Made by a program: the position numbers and the translations under genes. The notes below the pieces were generated by a model that did not search any database, was not told the DNA's origin, and worked only from the letters and a program-made list of their open reading frames with translations. DNA of 64,000 nucleotides from VXYL01 sp965116345 (GTDB lineage: Bacteria > Pseudomonadota > Gammaproteobacteria > Pseudomonadales > Azotimanducaceae). This document shows, in pieces, positions 9,075 through 17,024 of the stretch; the stretch's first letter is position 1; the number at the start of each line of letters is the position of its first letter. The stretch lies in contig OZ220680.1 of the NCBI GenBank assembly GCA_965116345.1, positions 1,240,001 to 1,304,000 on the forward strand. Direction: 5' to 3'.

Positions 9075-9150
9075 CGCCCATCGGGAAAGCGCGAAACATA
9101 CCGGGAAGTGGTCTCCGAGTGAAGCGCCAATCCACCCAGGAGCTTGCGCC

Positions 9151-9214
9151 GTGGGAGTTTCGCGCAGCGAAACGCCCACCCATCCGCAAGGATGGGCCGC
9201 GACCGTCAGGTCGC
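9151..9214. repeat. Three tandem palindromes, copy of dispersed GCGAC-type repeat
   Basis: Three hairpins in a row: 9151-9179 (GTGGG-AGTTTCGC, loop GCA), 9180-9196 (CCATCC, loop GCAA) and 9199-9214 (GCGACC GTCA GGTCGC). The last overlaps the stop codon of the crotonase gene. The scaffold 'agcttg-gccgt' plus two hairpins recurs at 12247-12301. Bidirectional terminator or REP-like element are the main options. Confidence 0.7.
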
Positions 9215-10120
9215 GCCGTCGGTCAGGCGGCCCTCCTCGTCGCGGAATTCCGGCCCGTTGACGCGCACGCGGCCGTCACCGAACTTGGCGTCGCGGTTGC
9301 GCAACGTCTCCCGCAGGCCGATCTTCGCCACCGACTCCCGGAAGCCGAACGCCGCCCGGGCGTTGTGGCCGCGCACGTCGTTCTCCGCCGCCATGCGCTG
9401 CAACGTACGCGCGCCCATGAGCTCGAGGCCCATGTTGATGATGCGCTTGTTGGTCGACAGCAGATCGGGGTCGATCTTGCACAGCCGGTCGGCGAGTTGC
9501 TCAACCTCGTATTCCAGGTGCTCCTTGGGCACCGCCTTCAGCACCAGGCCGATCTGCTGCGCTTCGGCACCGGTGATGCTGTCGCCGGTGAGCATCAGCC
9601 GCTTCGCCCATTGCGGGCCGACGTTGTACAGCCACATGTTGTTCGGCAGCGCGCCGAGATCGCGGGCGGGCGGAAAGCCGAACAGGGCATCGTCGGCGCA
9701 GATGATCATGTCGCAGAGCAGCGCCACGTCCGTGCCGCCGGCCAGGCAGTAGCCGTGGACCTGGGCGATGACCGGCTTGTGCATGTCGAAAAGCGCCATG
9801 CGGTAGCGCTGGGAGCGCTCCAACTGCCAAGCATCGTCGTCGATGCTGCGCCCGCCCCGGTAGCTGTTGTCCGACGACTGGACCCTGGAGACCGGGATGT
9901 TGCCGTCGGCGCCGGTCAGGTCGTAGCCTGCCGAGAACGCCCGTCCCGCACCGCGCAGGATCACGCAGTGGACGTCGGTGTTGTTGTCGGCCTCCCACAA
10001 CGCCTCGTTCAGTTCCGACTGGAGCTTCAGCGACAAGGCGTTCAGTTTCTCCGGCCGGTTCAGCGTTATTCGCGCCCGGCCGTCCGCCACTTCGTAGTCG
10101 ATGCTGTCGAAATCACTCAT
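9206..10120 (-). CDS. Enoyl-CoA hydratase/isomerase (crotonase) family protein
   Basis: 304 residues acting on a CoA thioester. The crotonase fold is clear: ITLNRPEKLNALS near residue 20, the oxyanion-hole segment GRAFSAGYDLTG, and the second CoA-site segment QVHGYCLAGGTDVALLCDM. The typical hydratase glutamate pair is not obvious (Asp in GGTDVAL), so the exact reaction is open. ATG 10120 is preceded by GAGGGGGG at good spacing, preferred to an upstream ATG at 10144. The 3' end lies in a palindromic repeat. Confidence 0.88.
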   Translation of the reverse strand: MSDFDSIDYEVADGRARITLNRPEKLNALSLKLQSELNEALWEADNNTDVHCVILRGAGRAFSAGYDLTGADGNIPVSRVQSSDNSYRGGRSIDDDAWQLERSQRYRMALFDMHKPVIAQVHGYCLAGGTDVALLCDMIICADDALFGFPPARDLGALPNNMWLYNVGPQWAKRLMLTGDSITGAEAQQIGLVLKAVPKEHLEYEVEQLADRLCKIDPDLLSTNKRIINMGLELMGARTLQRMAAENDVRGHNARAAFGFRESVAKIGLRETLRNRDAKFGDGRVRVNGPEFRDEEGRLTDGAT

Positions 10121-10136
10121 TCGTATCCCCCCTCGA

Positions 10137-11084
10137 TTAGCCAAATCGGTAGCCGATCCGAAGCCCGGCCGAGGTGGCGAATTCGGCGGCCGGCACCTTC
10201 CCCTGGCCTGGTGGCCGGACGCGCATGACCTTGATCGATCCGTTGCCCGTGGCGACTACGAAGCCGTCTTCGGCGATCCCGGTAACGGTTCCCGCTTCGC
10301 CTGCGGCCCTGTCGACCTTGCGCGAGTCGAAGATCTGCAGGGCGCCTCCCTCGTAGCCCGTCCAGGCACCCGGTTGCGGGTTCGCGCCCCGGATCAGGTT
10401 GTAGACGTTGTCCGCCGGCTCGCCCCAGTCGATCTCGGCCTGTTCCTCCCGACACCAGCCTTCGTAGGTGCCGAGTTCCGATGGGTCGACCTCGGCCTCG
10501 CGTCCCGCCAGTTGCCATTGCGGCGTCTTCGGCGCGGTGCCTGCCCGAACCATGTCGACGGCCTCGATCATGGCGTCCACGCCCTTGGGGAACAGGTGGT
10601 CGAAGTAGACACTGCCGAGCGTGTCGTCCGGGCCGATGTCGACCTCCTTCTGCAGCAGCACCGGGCCGGTGTCGAGACCGTTGTCCGGCCAGAAGATGCT
10701 GAGCCCCGTCTTTGTCTCGCCGAAGATGATCGGCCAGTTGATGGAACTCGGACCCTTGTGCATGGGCAACAGCGACGGGTGGTACTGGATGGTGCCGCGG
10801 GTGGGAATGTCGAGGGCTTCCTCCGGCACGAACAGCGTCACATAGGCCATCACACCGAGGTCGGGTTCGAGTTCGCGAATCTGCTCCCAGACGGCTTCGC
10901 GGCGGAAGGACTTCGGCTGGAAGAGCGGGATGCCGTGCTCCACCGCACCCTCCTTCAAGGGGTCCGGTCGACCGCCTTCCTGGTCGGGCGCCGTGAATAC
11001 GCCCACGACGTCCTCGCCGCGCTCCAGCAAGGTGTCGAGCACGGCGCGCCCGAACGCCTGCTGTCCGTTGACCATGATTCGCAT
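10137..11084 (-). CDS. Stand-alone formyltransferase resembling the hydrolase domain of 10-formyl-THF dehydrogenase
   Basis: 315 residues. N-terminal formyltransferase fold with catalytic HPSLLPMHKGPSSINW and the distal Asp in GLDTGPVLLQKE, then a C-terminal OB-like domain. The run NWPIIFGETKTGLSIFW and the later YNLIRGANPQPGAWT resemble eukaryotic ALDH1L1 N-terminal domains more than methionyl-tRNA formyltransferase, so it may act on 10-formyltetrahydrofolate or another small formyl acceptor. ATG 11084 has a GGGGAGGG ribosome site. It lies 16 bases upstream of the crotonase gene, probably one transcript. Recognition is from memory of the family, not a search. Confidence 0.78.
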   Translation of the reverse strand: MRIMVNGQQAFGRAVLDTLLERGEDVVGVFTAPDQEGGRPDPLKEGAVEHGIPLFQPKSFRREAVWEQIRELEPDLGVMAYVTLFVPEEALDIPTRGTIQYHPSLLPMHKGPSSINWPIIFGETKTGLSIFWPDNGLDTGPVLLQKEVDIGPDDTLGSVYFDHLFPKGVDAMIEAVDMVRAGTAPKTPQWQLAGREAEVDPSELGTYEGWCREEQAEIDWGEPADNVYNLIRGANPQPGAWTGYEGGALQIFDSRKVDRAAGEAGTVTGIAEDGFVVATGNGSIKVMRVRPPGQGKVPAAEFATSAGLRIGYRFG

Positions 11085-11215
11085 GCGCCCTCCCCAAGCC
11101 TTGGAATCCCGGAAGCGTACCTTGAGAACGCGATGGCTGGCCAATCGCTGGGGATTCCATGGCACCGGACCTTATACTTCGCCGGCCAGCAAACACAGTG
11201 GGTAGGTAGGGAACG

Positions 11216-12175
11216 ATGAAGGATTTCGGCGGCAAACTCGCGGTCATAACCGGCGGCGGAACCGGTATGGGACGGGCACTGGCCCGGCAGTTGATCGCCG
11301 AGGGATGCGACGTCGCCGCCTGCGACATCCTCGACGACAACCTGGCCGAGACCCGGCAGCTATGCGAGCGGGAAGCGCCGCAGGGCCGTGTCATCACCAC
11401 CCACCACTGCGATGTCGCCGACGAAGACGCGGTAGACGCCTTCCGCGACGCCGTCAGCTCCGCCCACGACACCGACCACATCGACCTGTTGTTCAACAAC
11501 GCCGGGATCGGCGGCGGCGCGAGCTTCGTCGACGACACGACCCGGGAGGAGTGGGAGCGGACCTTCGACATCTGCTGGTTCGGAGTCTACAACTGCGCCC
11601 GGGCGTTCATGCCGATGCTGCTGGCGAGCACCGATGCCCACATGATCAACACCAGCAGCGTCAACGGCTTCTGGGCAAGCCTGGGACCGCACAGCTCGCA
11701 CACCGCCTACAGCGCCGCGAAGTTCGCCGTGAAAGGCTTCAGCGAAGCGCTGGTCACGGACTTCGCCAACAACGCGCCACACGTCAAGGTGTCGGTGGTC
11801 ATGCCGGGTCACATCGGCACGTCCATCGCCATCAACTCGGGACGGATCATGCGCGGCGGCCACCATGAGCCGGAAGACATCGCGCGCGTGCGTGAACGCT
11901 ACACCGCCCTCGGCATGATCGACGAGACGGTCACGGACGACCAGCTTCGCAAGATGGTCGAGGAGGTGGGACGGAGCTTCCGCGACAACGCCCGCACCAC
12001 CGCCGAGGAGGCAGCCGCCATCATTCTCGACGGCGTTCGGGAAGAACGCTGGCGCATTCTCGTCGGCGACGATGCGCACCGGCTGGACCAGATGGTCCGC
12101 GAAGCCCCGGAGGAAGCCTACACCGAGGGTTTCATGGCGAAACTGCGCCAACAGCAGGAGTGGAACCTAGGCTGA
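11216..12175 (+). CDS. Short-chain dehydrogenase/reductase
   Basis: 319 residues with the NAD(P) motif VITGGGTGMGRALA at the N-terminus, NNAG in LLFNNAGIGGG, catalytic Ser in INTSSVNGF and the YSAAK Tyr/Lys pair. A C-terminal extension of some 60 residues beyond the SDR core looks helical. It is divergent from the formyltransferase gene; the 131-base gap carries a possible -10 hexamer TATACT at about 11172. Substrate unknown. Confidence 0.88.
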   Translation: MKDFGGKLAVITGGGTGMGRALARQLIAEGCDVAACDILDDNLAETRQLCEREAPQGRVITTHHCDVADEDAVDAFRDAVSSAHDTDHIDLLFNNAGIGGGASFVDDTTREEWERTFDICWFGVYNCARAFMPMLLASTDAHMINTSSVNGFWASLGPHSSHTAYSAAKFAVKGFSEALVTDFANNAPHVKVSVVMPGHIGTSIAINSGRIMRGGHHEPEDIARVRERYTALGMIDETVTDDQLRKMVEEVGRSFRDNARTTAEEAAAIILDGVREERWRILVGDDAHRLDQMVREAPEEAYTEGFMAKLRQQQEWNLG

Positions 12176-12207
12176 AGTCGGCGTTCCGACCGGGCTGCGT
12201 CCCCGCC

Positions 12208-13575
12208 CTACAACGGCTGCTGGCCGCGTTGGTCCGACGCCAGCAGCTTGTGCCGTAGAAGTTCCGCGCCAGCGGAACTTCCAACGCGACCGTCAGGTCG
12301 CGCCAGGACGCTCGACCCGTCGGGTTGCGCCGTTCCGGCGTCTGCTTCGTTCGCCAGTGGATCGATCGGCGCGATGGTCTGCAGCACCTGGATGGTGTGC
12401 GCGAAGGCCTCGTGTTCGTCGCTAACACGCGGTGGCCGCACGAACAGGCGCGCGACCACAAAGACCGCCAACGACCCGTGAACCGCCGCGGTGAAGTAGA
12501 AGAGCCCGTTGGGCCCCAGGAGCTGCATGGCCGCCGATCCCAGGACCGAGCCGCCGATGGCGCCGACGGCATAGAGCACCAGAAGGACCGCAGCCGCATC
12601 GACGTACTCGTCGGCGGCGACCCAATCGTTTATGTGCGCCGCACAGAGCGTGTAGAGCGGAAAGACGAAGACACCGAAGAGGAATGGGAAGACCAGCAGA
12701 CCGTTCGGCCACTTGTCGGCGAACATCGCCATCGCGGCGCCGACAACGGCGCTCGCGAGGCTTGCCACGAGGATGATCTTCCTGCGGTCCATCTGGTCGG
12801 ACACGCGGCCCATGGGCCATTGACCGATGGCCCCCGCAACGACTGCGACACTCATGAAGATGGCAACCAAGTCGGTGCCCCGCGCCAGGGGGTTCTGCTG
12901 CACGAAGATCGGCGCCAGGGACCAGAAGGCCCCATTGGTCAAACCCACCGCCGCGGCGCCGACGACGCCGACGGGCGCGCGTCGGTAGAAGTGGACGACG
13001 TCCATGCGCACCGCACCGAAGGGAGCGGGGGCCTCCGCCCGAGTCAGGGCCACGGGCAGGGCGCTCAGGGAGACGAGGATCGACGCGCCCGAGAACAGCG
13101 CGAATTCCATGGGGTCGTCGAGGACCAGGAGCATCTGGCCGGCGGAGACCATGGTGAGGTGGATGATGGTGTAGATCGAGAACACGCGGCCCCGGTTGTC
13201 GTTGCTGGACCTGGCGTTCAACCAACTCTCGATGACGATGAACAGGACCGCGAGGCAGAGCCCCGTGATCGCCCTGCAGAGCCACCAAAGGACCGGCGCG
13301 GCAGACATCGCGTGGACAAGCGCCATCGTCGAAGCCAGGCACACCATCGCCGCATAGGTGCGGATGTGGCCCACCCGGCGAATGAAGCGCGTACCGATCA
13401 GGCAACCGGCGGCAAAACCAAGAAAGTACGTGGCCCCGAGAATGCCGACCTGCAAGGTCGCGAAGTGCTCCAGGTGGGCCCGAACCGGCAGCAACGCGAC
13501 CTGCAGTCCGTGTCCCGTCAACAAGAACGCGGCACTCAGGAGCAGCGCGGCGATGGAAGCGAAGGTCTGGTTCAC
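12208..13575 (-). CDS. Major facilitator superfamily transporter, YcaD-like
   Basis: 455 residues from a GTG at 13575 (VNQTFASIAALLLS); the open frame continues to 13683 but the extra residues are basic and unlike an MFS N-terminus. Twelve hydrophobic segments can be counted, with the MFS loop motif GRVSDQMDRRK in the middle. The N-terminal half (GHGLQVALLPVRAHL, RFIRRVGHIRTYA) resembles the YcaD branch. The last 40 or so residues are encoded by a palindromic repeat (12258-12301) and are unlikely to be ancestral. Transported compound unknown. Confidence 0.83.
   Translation of the reverse strand: MNQTFASIAALLLSAAFLLTGHGLQVALLPVRAHLEHFATLQVGILGATYFLGFAAGCLIGTRFIRRVGHIRTYAAMVCLASTMALVHAMSAAPVLWWLCRAITGLCLAVLFIVIESWLNARSSNDNRGRVFSIYTIIHLTMVSAGQMLLVLDDPMEFALFSGASILVSLSALPVALTRAEAPAPFGAVRMDVVHFYRRAPVGVVGAAAVGLTNGAFWSLAPIFVQQNPLARGTDLVAIFMSVAVVAGAIGQWPMGRVSDQMDRRKIILVASLASAVVGAAMAMFADKWPNGLLVFPFLFGVFVFPLYTLCAAHINDWVAADEYVDAAAVLLVLYAVGAIGGSVLGSAAMQLLGPNGLFYFTAAVHGSLAVFVVARLFVRPPRVSDEHEAFAHTIQVLQTIAPIDPLANEADAGTAQPDGSSVLARPDGRVGSSAGAELLRHKLLASDQRGQQPL
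12258..12301. repeat. Paired palindromes inside the 3' end of the MFS gene
   Basis: Hairpin 12258-12281 (GAAGTTCCGC, loop GCCA) followed by 12286-12301 (GCGACC GTCA GGTCGC). Same order and flanks as 9151-9214, with a different first stem sequence that still pairs. It is translated as the tail of the MFS protein. Confidence 0.7.
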
Positions 13576-13796
13576 TGCGACACCTGTAACCGGGACTCCC
13601 GCCCCGATGTGGCACCACGGTCGGCTCGATCCTTGAAGCTTGAGGGCCCGCCGCCGTCGCGGAGTGGTACCGGCTGGTCCCAATCCGCGCGCCGCGCACT
13701 ATATGCCGCGCTCCCGGAAATCCAAGTAGCCCGCCATGAAAGTTATTCACGGTGGACTAGCCCGCACTTCTCACCTTCCCTAGCGCGGCACAGGGA

Positions 13797-13822
13797 TGAT
13801 CAAGCCAAGGATGGCTTGATCA
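13797..13822. repeat. Perfect 11-bp stem-loop, copy 1 of TGATCAAGCCA family
   Basis: TGATCAAGCCA, loop AGGA, TGGCTTGATCA, followed by GAA. An identical stem with a different loop occurs at 61632-61657. It sits downstream of the truncated ATPase gene and upstream of the MFS gene; a terminator or mobile palindrome is possible. Confidence 0.7.
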
Positions 13823-13840
13823 GAACATTTCAAGCCACGC

Positions 13841-14236
13841 TCAACGACCAATCCGGTCACCAACACGCAGCAACTCGATGGGAAGCGGGAGCACCTTCAC
13901 ACCGTTGATCTCCCCCGCCTGGCGACTCTTGCTCCAGATCTCGCCGTTGTTGTAGCGGGCGATCTGCTTCAACGCCTTGGGTTGGAGCTGACCGGTCCAC
14001 TTGACCTCGACTGGCCAGAACCGCCCCTCATGGACATAGGCCATGTCCACCTCGCCTTGCCCCTTGATGTAGTAGGTCGGGACGTACCTACGCAAGTGAT
14101 TCGCCACACAGGCTTCGACGCATTGCGACGCCCATACGGGATCCTGGGTCAAGCCAAGAATCTGGTCGTTGAATGGGTCCGTCGACGGTTCGAGCCATGC
14201 ACGAACCGCGTGAAGGATGAAGGGATCGCAAAACAT
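13841..14236 (-). pseudogene. C-terminal fragment of a DUF4143-type ATP-binding protein
   Basis: 131 residues that begin in the middle of the usual domain (FCDPFILHAVRAWL) and end normally. The segment GEVDMAYVHEGRFWPVEVKW carries the D...ExK pattern of the nuclease-like domain found at the C-terminus of these AAA proteins. The ATPase half (Walker A and B) is missing; the upstream 160 bases are AT-rich and hold no matching frame. Best read as the remnant of a gene truncated during transfer, next to a toxin-antitoxin pair. Confidence 0.65.
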
Positions 14237-14396
14237 GAGCTTCTTCGCCTTCTTATCTAAATTTGATCAATATGCAATGAATGAATTTAGGCAACGGGGG
14301 TCTTTGAACACCTTGAGGACACCAAGGAGGGTGGATGGCGTTGGTGATTCGACAACGTCGTCACGATTTGCCCCTTTAAGAGGGCGCGATCTCGCT

Positions 14397-14783
14397 CTAC
14401 CAGAACCTGTTCACTGCGTAGCCATCGAAAACGGAATCCGTCGACACGATTGGCAGGTCGCGCAGCAGTGCTTGAGCAATCAACATCCGGTCGAACGGAT
14501 CGCGATGTGGCCCCGGGAGCCGTCCGGCCCGTTCGGCATCAGCAACGCCGATTGCAAGTTCCCCGAAGCCTTGGCGAGCGACGTGCCCGGACAGGTCCGT
14601 TGCGAGTGCATCGGCCTTGGGCAGTTTGCCGAGCCCATATTTCGTCCCGATCTCCCAAGCCGACGCGGCACTGACTAAAACCTCGTTGGTCGCGTCGGCG
14701 ATCAGGGACCGTGCTGTGCGGGAGAGGCGCTCGCTGTCGGCAATCCACCAGACAAAGGCGTGCGTATCGAGCAGCACGCGCAC
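14397..14783 (-). CDS. vapC: PIN-domain ribonuclease toxin
   Basis: 128 residues. The acidic PIN residues are present: Asp in LLDTHAFVWW, Glu in ASAWEIGTKYGLGKLP, Asp in DPFDRMLIAQAL and Asp near STDSVFDGY. This sub-type pairs with Phd/YefM antitoxins. It starts three bases after the antitoxin stop, the normal antitoxin-first order. Predicted to cleave RNA when the antitoxin is lost. Confidence 0.88.
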   Translation of the reverse strand: MRVLLDTHAFVWWIADSERLSRTARSLIADATNEVLVSAASAWEIGTKYGLGKLPKADALATDLSGHVARQGFGELAIGVADAERAGRLPGPHRDPFDRMLIAQALLRDLPIVSTDSVFDGYAVNRFW

Positions 14784-14786
14784 CGA

Positions 14787-15020
14787 TCACTTCCCTTCCC
14801 ACGCATCGACTTCGCCATCGGGCAATGGATCAAAGAAGCTCTCGGTAATGACCACCTTGCCTTTGAGTACGTCCGGCTGCCGCTTTGGCCGTTGCTGACA
14901 CCCAACCATCCGAACGACGGGCACGCCACGGCGAGCGATCACAACCTCCTCGCCTGCCTCGACCTGCGCCAATAGCTGCGACAACTGCGTCTTCGCTTGA
15001 TGCACGTTGTAGACCGCCAT
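14787..15020 (-). CDS. Phd/YefM-family antitoxin
   Basis: 77 residues starting MAVYNVHQAKTQLSQLL, the typical N-terminal DNA-binding fold, with GEEVVIARRGVPVVRMV in the middle; the acidic, hydrophobic C-terminus would wrap the toxin. The frame extends upstream to 15194, but ATG 15020 aligns with the family start and lies just after a likely promoter/operator. It neutralises the downstream PIN toxin and probably represses its own operon. Confidence 0.87.
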   Translation of the reverse strand: MAVYNVHQAKTQLSQLLAQVEAGEEVVIARRGVPVVRMVGCQQRPKRQPDVLKGKVVITESFFDPLPDGEVDAWEGK

Positions 15021-15034
15021 GCGACAACCATAGC

Positions 15035-15065
15035 TGGCTAGACATTTAGCTAAGTATATGGCTAG
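15035..15065 (-). promoter_or_regulatory. Candidate promoter/operator of the toxin-antitoxin operon
   Basis: Two direct copies of TGGCTAG (15035-15041 and 15059-15065, 24 bases apart) flank a -10-like TATACT on the minus strand (15053-15058), ending 15 bases before the antitoxin ATG. The region is AT-rich compared with its surroundings. The arrangement suits autoregulation by the antitoxin. No clear -35 box. Confidence 0.35.
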
Positions 15066-15210
15066 GGCGTCTCCGGAGTACCGGAGCCGTTCAAGAGCAG
15101 TTCGAAGCGTAATTCCATTTGCAACCTGCGTGTGAACCTCAGCGCTTCTCAAGGAGTCTAGGTGGCCGGCGGTCAACCCATCGGGATGGATCACTACGCG
15201 AATAGCAGTC

Positions 15211-15957
15211 CTATCCCCGACCGATATATGGCATCGACGACGCCATCACCGTGATGAACGGCACGTTGGCGTCCAACGGAAGGCTGTCCATGTAGACCAC
15301 CGCCTGGGCGACGTTCTCGACGTCCATGGTCGGTTCCGACTTGACCGAGCCGTCGGGCTGCTTCATGCCCTGCCCCATGCGCGAGGTCATGTGCGTCAGC
15401 GCATTGCCGATGTCGATCTGGCCGCAGACGATGTTGTGGGCGCGACCGTCGAGGAAAGTGGAACGGGTCAGCCCCGTGAGCGCGTGCTTGGTCGAGGTGT
15501 ACGGTGCCGAGTTGGGTCTCGGCACGTGGGCGGAGATCGACCCGTTGTTGATGATGCGCCCGCCCTGGGGATCCTGGTCCTTCATCAACCGGATGGCGTG
15601 CTGGGAGCACAGGAACGAGCCGGTGAGGTTGATGTCCACGACGCGCTGCCACTGCGCCAGCGTCAGGTCCTCCATCGGCACCGGCGGCGCACCGGTACCG
15701 GCGTTGTTGAACAGCAAATCGAGGCGACCGAAGGCTTTCTTGGTCTTGGTGAAGAGGGCCGCGACCGAATCCGGATCGCTGACGTCCGCACGCACCGCCA
15801 GGGCTCGTTCGCCCGCGCCCGACTCCTCGACCACCGACTCGAGGAGTTCCAGGCGGCGACCGGCCAACGCGACCGAATAGCCCTCCCTGAGCAGCGCGAG
15901 GGTCGTGTGCTTGCCGATGCCGGTACCGGCACCCGTGATGATCGCGACCTTGCCCAC
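15211..15957 (-). CDS. Short-chain dehydrogenase/reductase
   Basis: 248 residues, classical SDR length. VAIITGAGTGIGKHTTLAL binds the dinucleotide, LLFNNAGTGAPP is the NNAG motif, NNGSISAH supplies the catalytic Ser and YTSTKHAL the Tyr-Lys pair. It lies ten bases downstream of the 2-hydroxyacid dehydrogenase gene, so the two oxidoreductases are probably co-transcribed. Substrate not readable. Confidence 0.9.
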   Translation of the reverse strand: MGKVAIITGAGTGIGKHTTLALLREGYSVALAGRRLELLESVVEESGAGERALAVRADVSDPDSVAALFTKTKKAFGRLDLLFNNAGTGAPPVPMEDLTLAQWQRVVDINLTGSFLCSQHAIRLMKDQDPQGGRIINNGSISAHVPRPNSAPYTSTKHALTGLTRSTFLDGRAHNIVCGQIDIGNALTHMTSRMGQGMKQPDGSVKSEPTMDVENVAQAVVYMDSLPLDANVPFITVMASSMPYIGRG

Positions 15958-15966
15958 GGCCTGCTC

Positions 15967-17016
15967 CTATACCGCCATGGCCGTCGAGAAACCGGGCACG
16001 CCCGCCCAACGACCGGTATTCGTCTCGTGCATCACCGCGATGGTCTTGATGACCTCCGGGTTGGCGAGCCCGTGTGGCTTTTCGCCTGACAGGACGCGGA
16101 TGATGTTCTCCGCCTGGCGGATCGGGCACTCCTCGAGGAACACGGGCGAGAACCCCGCGATGTGCGGCGTGACGATGCAGTTGGGCAGCTTCAGCAGCGG
16201 GTCGTGGGATTCCACCGGTTCGATCTCGGTGACGTCCAGGGCCGCCGCCTCCAACTGGCCGGATTCAAGGGCATTGGCCAACGCCCCGCCATCGATGATC
16301 GGCCCGCGGGCCGTGTTCACCAGCATGGCCGTGGGTTTCAGCTTGCCGAGGGAGTTCGAGTCGAACAGATGCCGGGTCTCGGCGGTCGCCGAGCAGTGGA
16401 TGGTGATGTAGTCGCAGCGCTCGAGAATCTCTTCGAAGTCGACCATCCGAACGCCGTAGAGATCGCCCACGGTCTGTTCCACATAGGGGTCGTAGGCGAT
16501 GATCTCCGCCGGCCCGAAGCCGCGAATGCGGGTCGCGAAGGCCCGGCCGATGTTGCCGAAACCGACGATGCCGACGACGTGGCCGGCGACTCGGCGGACC
16601 GAGTTCAGGTAGTTGCCGGTTGTGCGCGGGTTCTCGCGCCATTGACCCCGCCGCGTGGAGGCGATCGCGTCATGGAGGCAACGGGTCAACGACAACAGCA
16701 TGGCGACTGCGTGGTCCGCCACTTCGGTGGTATTGACCCCCGGCACGTTGCATGCGAGCACGCCGAGTTCGGTGGCGGCATCGAGGTCGATGGAGTCGAC
16801 GCCGACGCCGAGGCGGCTCACCACCTTTAGCTTCGGGCAGGCATCCATCACCTCCCGCGTGGTGAGCGGCATGACACCGACTTGCGCACCGTCGGCATCG
16901 CGCATGAGCTCGATGAAGTCCTCGGTGCTGCGGACGCGGCCTTCGACGACCTCGAAGCCGGCGGCTTCGAACACGTCGACGCGATTGTAGGGGCTACTCG
17001 GAAGTGCGACTTTCAT
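15967..17016 (-). CDS. D-2-hydroxyacid dehydrogenase (phosphoglycerate dehydrogenase-like)
   Basis: 349 residues. Rossmann motif GHVVGIVGFGNIGRAFA, the substrate Arg in VNTARGPIIDGGAL, Glu in DVTEIEP and the catalytic His in VTPHIAGFSP match the NAD-dependent D-2-hydroxyacid dehydrogenase family. No ACT regulatory domain follows, so a catabolic dehydrogenase is as likely as SerA. ATG 17016 with GAGAGGA upstream is preferred to the in-frame TTG at 17028. The stop of the upstream monooxygenase gene is only 8 bases before this start. Confidence 0.88.
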   Translation of the reverse strand: MKVALPSSPYNRVDVFEAAGFEVVEGRVRSTEDFIELMRDADGAQVGVMPLTTREVMDACPKLKVVSRLGVGVDSIDLDAATELGVLACNVPGVNTTEVADHAVAMLLSLTRCLHDAIASTRRGQWRENPRTTGNYLNSVRRVAGHVVGIVGFGNIGRAFATRIRGFGPAEIIAYDPYVEQTVGDLYGVRMVDFEEILERCDYITIHCSATAETRHLFDSNSLGKLKPTAMLVNTARGPIIDGGALANALESGQLEAAALDVTEIEPVESHDPLLKLPNCIVTPHIAGFSPVFLEECPIRQAENIIRVLSGEKPHGLANPEVIKTIAVMHETNTGRWAGVPGFSTAMAV

Positions 17017-17024
17017 TTTTCCTC

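Noticed and set aside
7062..9122. A 686-codon plus-strand open frame across three real genes
   Set aside because: It overlaps the DUF2085, PhyH and anti-sigma genes out of frame and has an Arg/His-rich shadow composition.
12325..13908. A 527-codon open frame antisense to the MFS gene
   Set aside because: Translation is charged and low in complexity with no recognisable domain; the minus strand shows twelve membrane helices.
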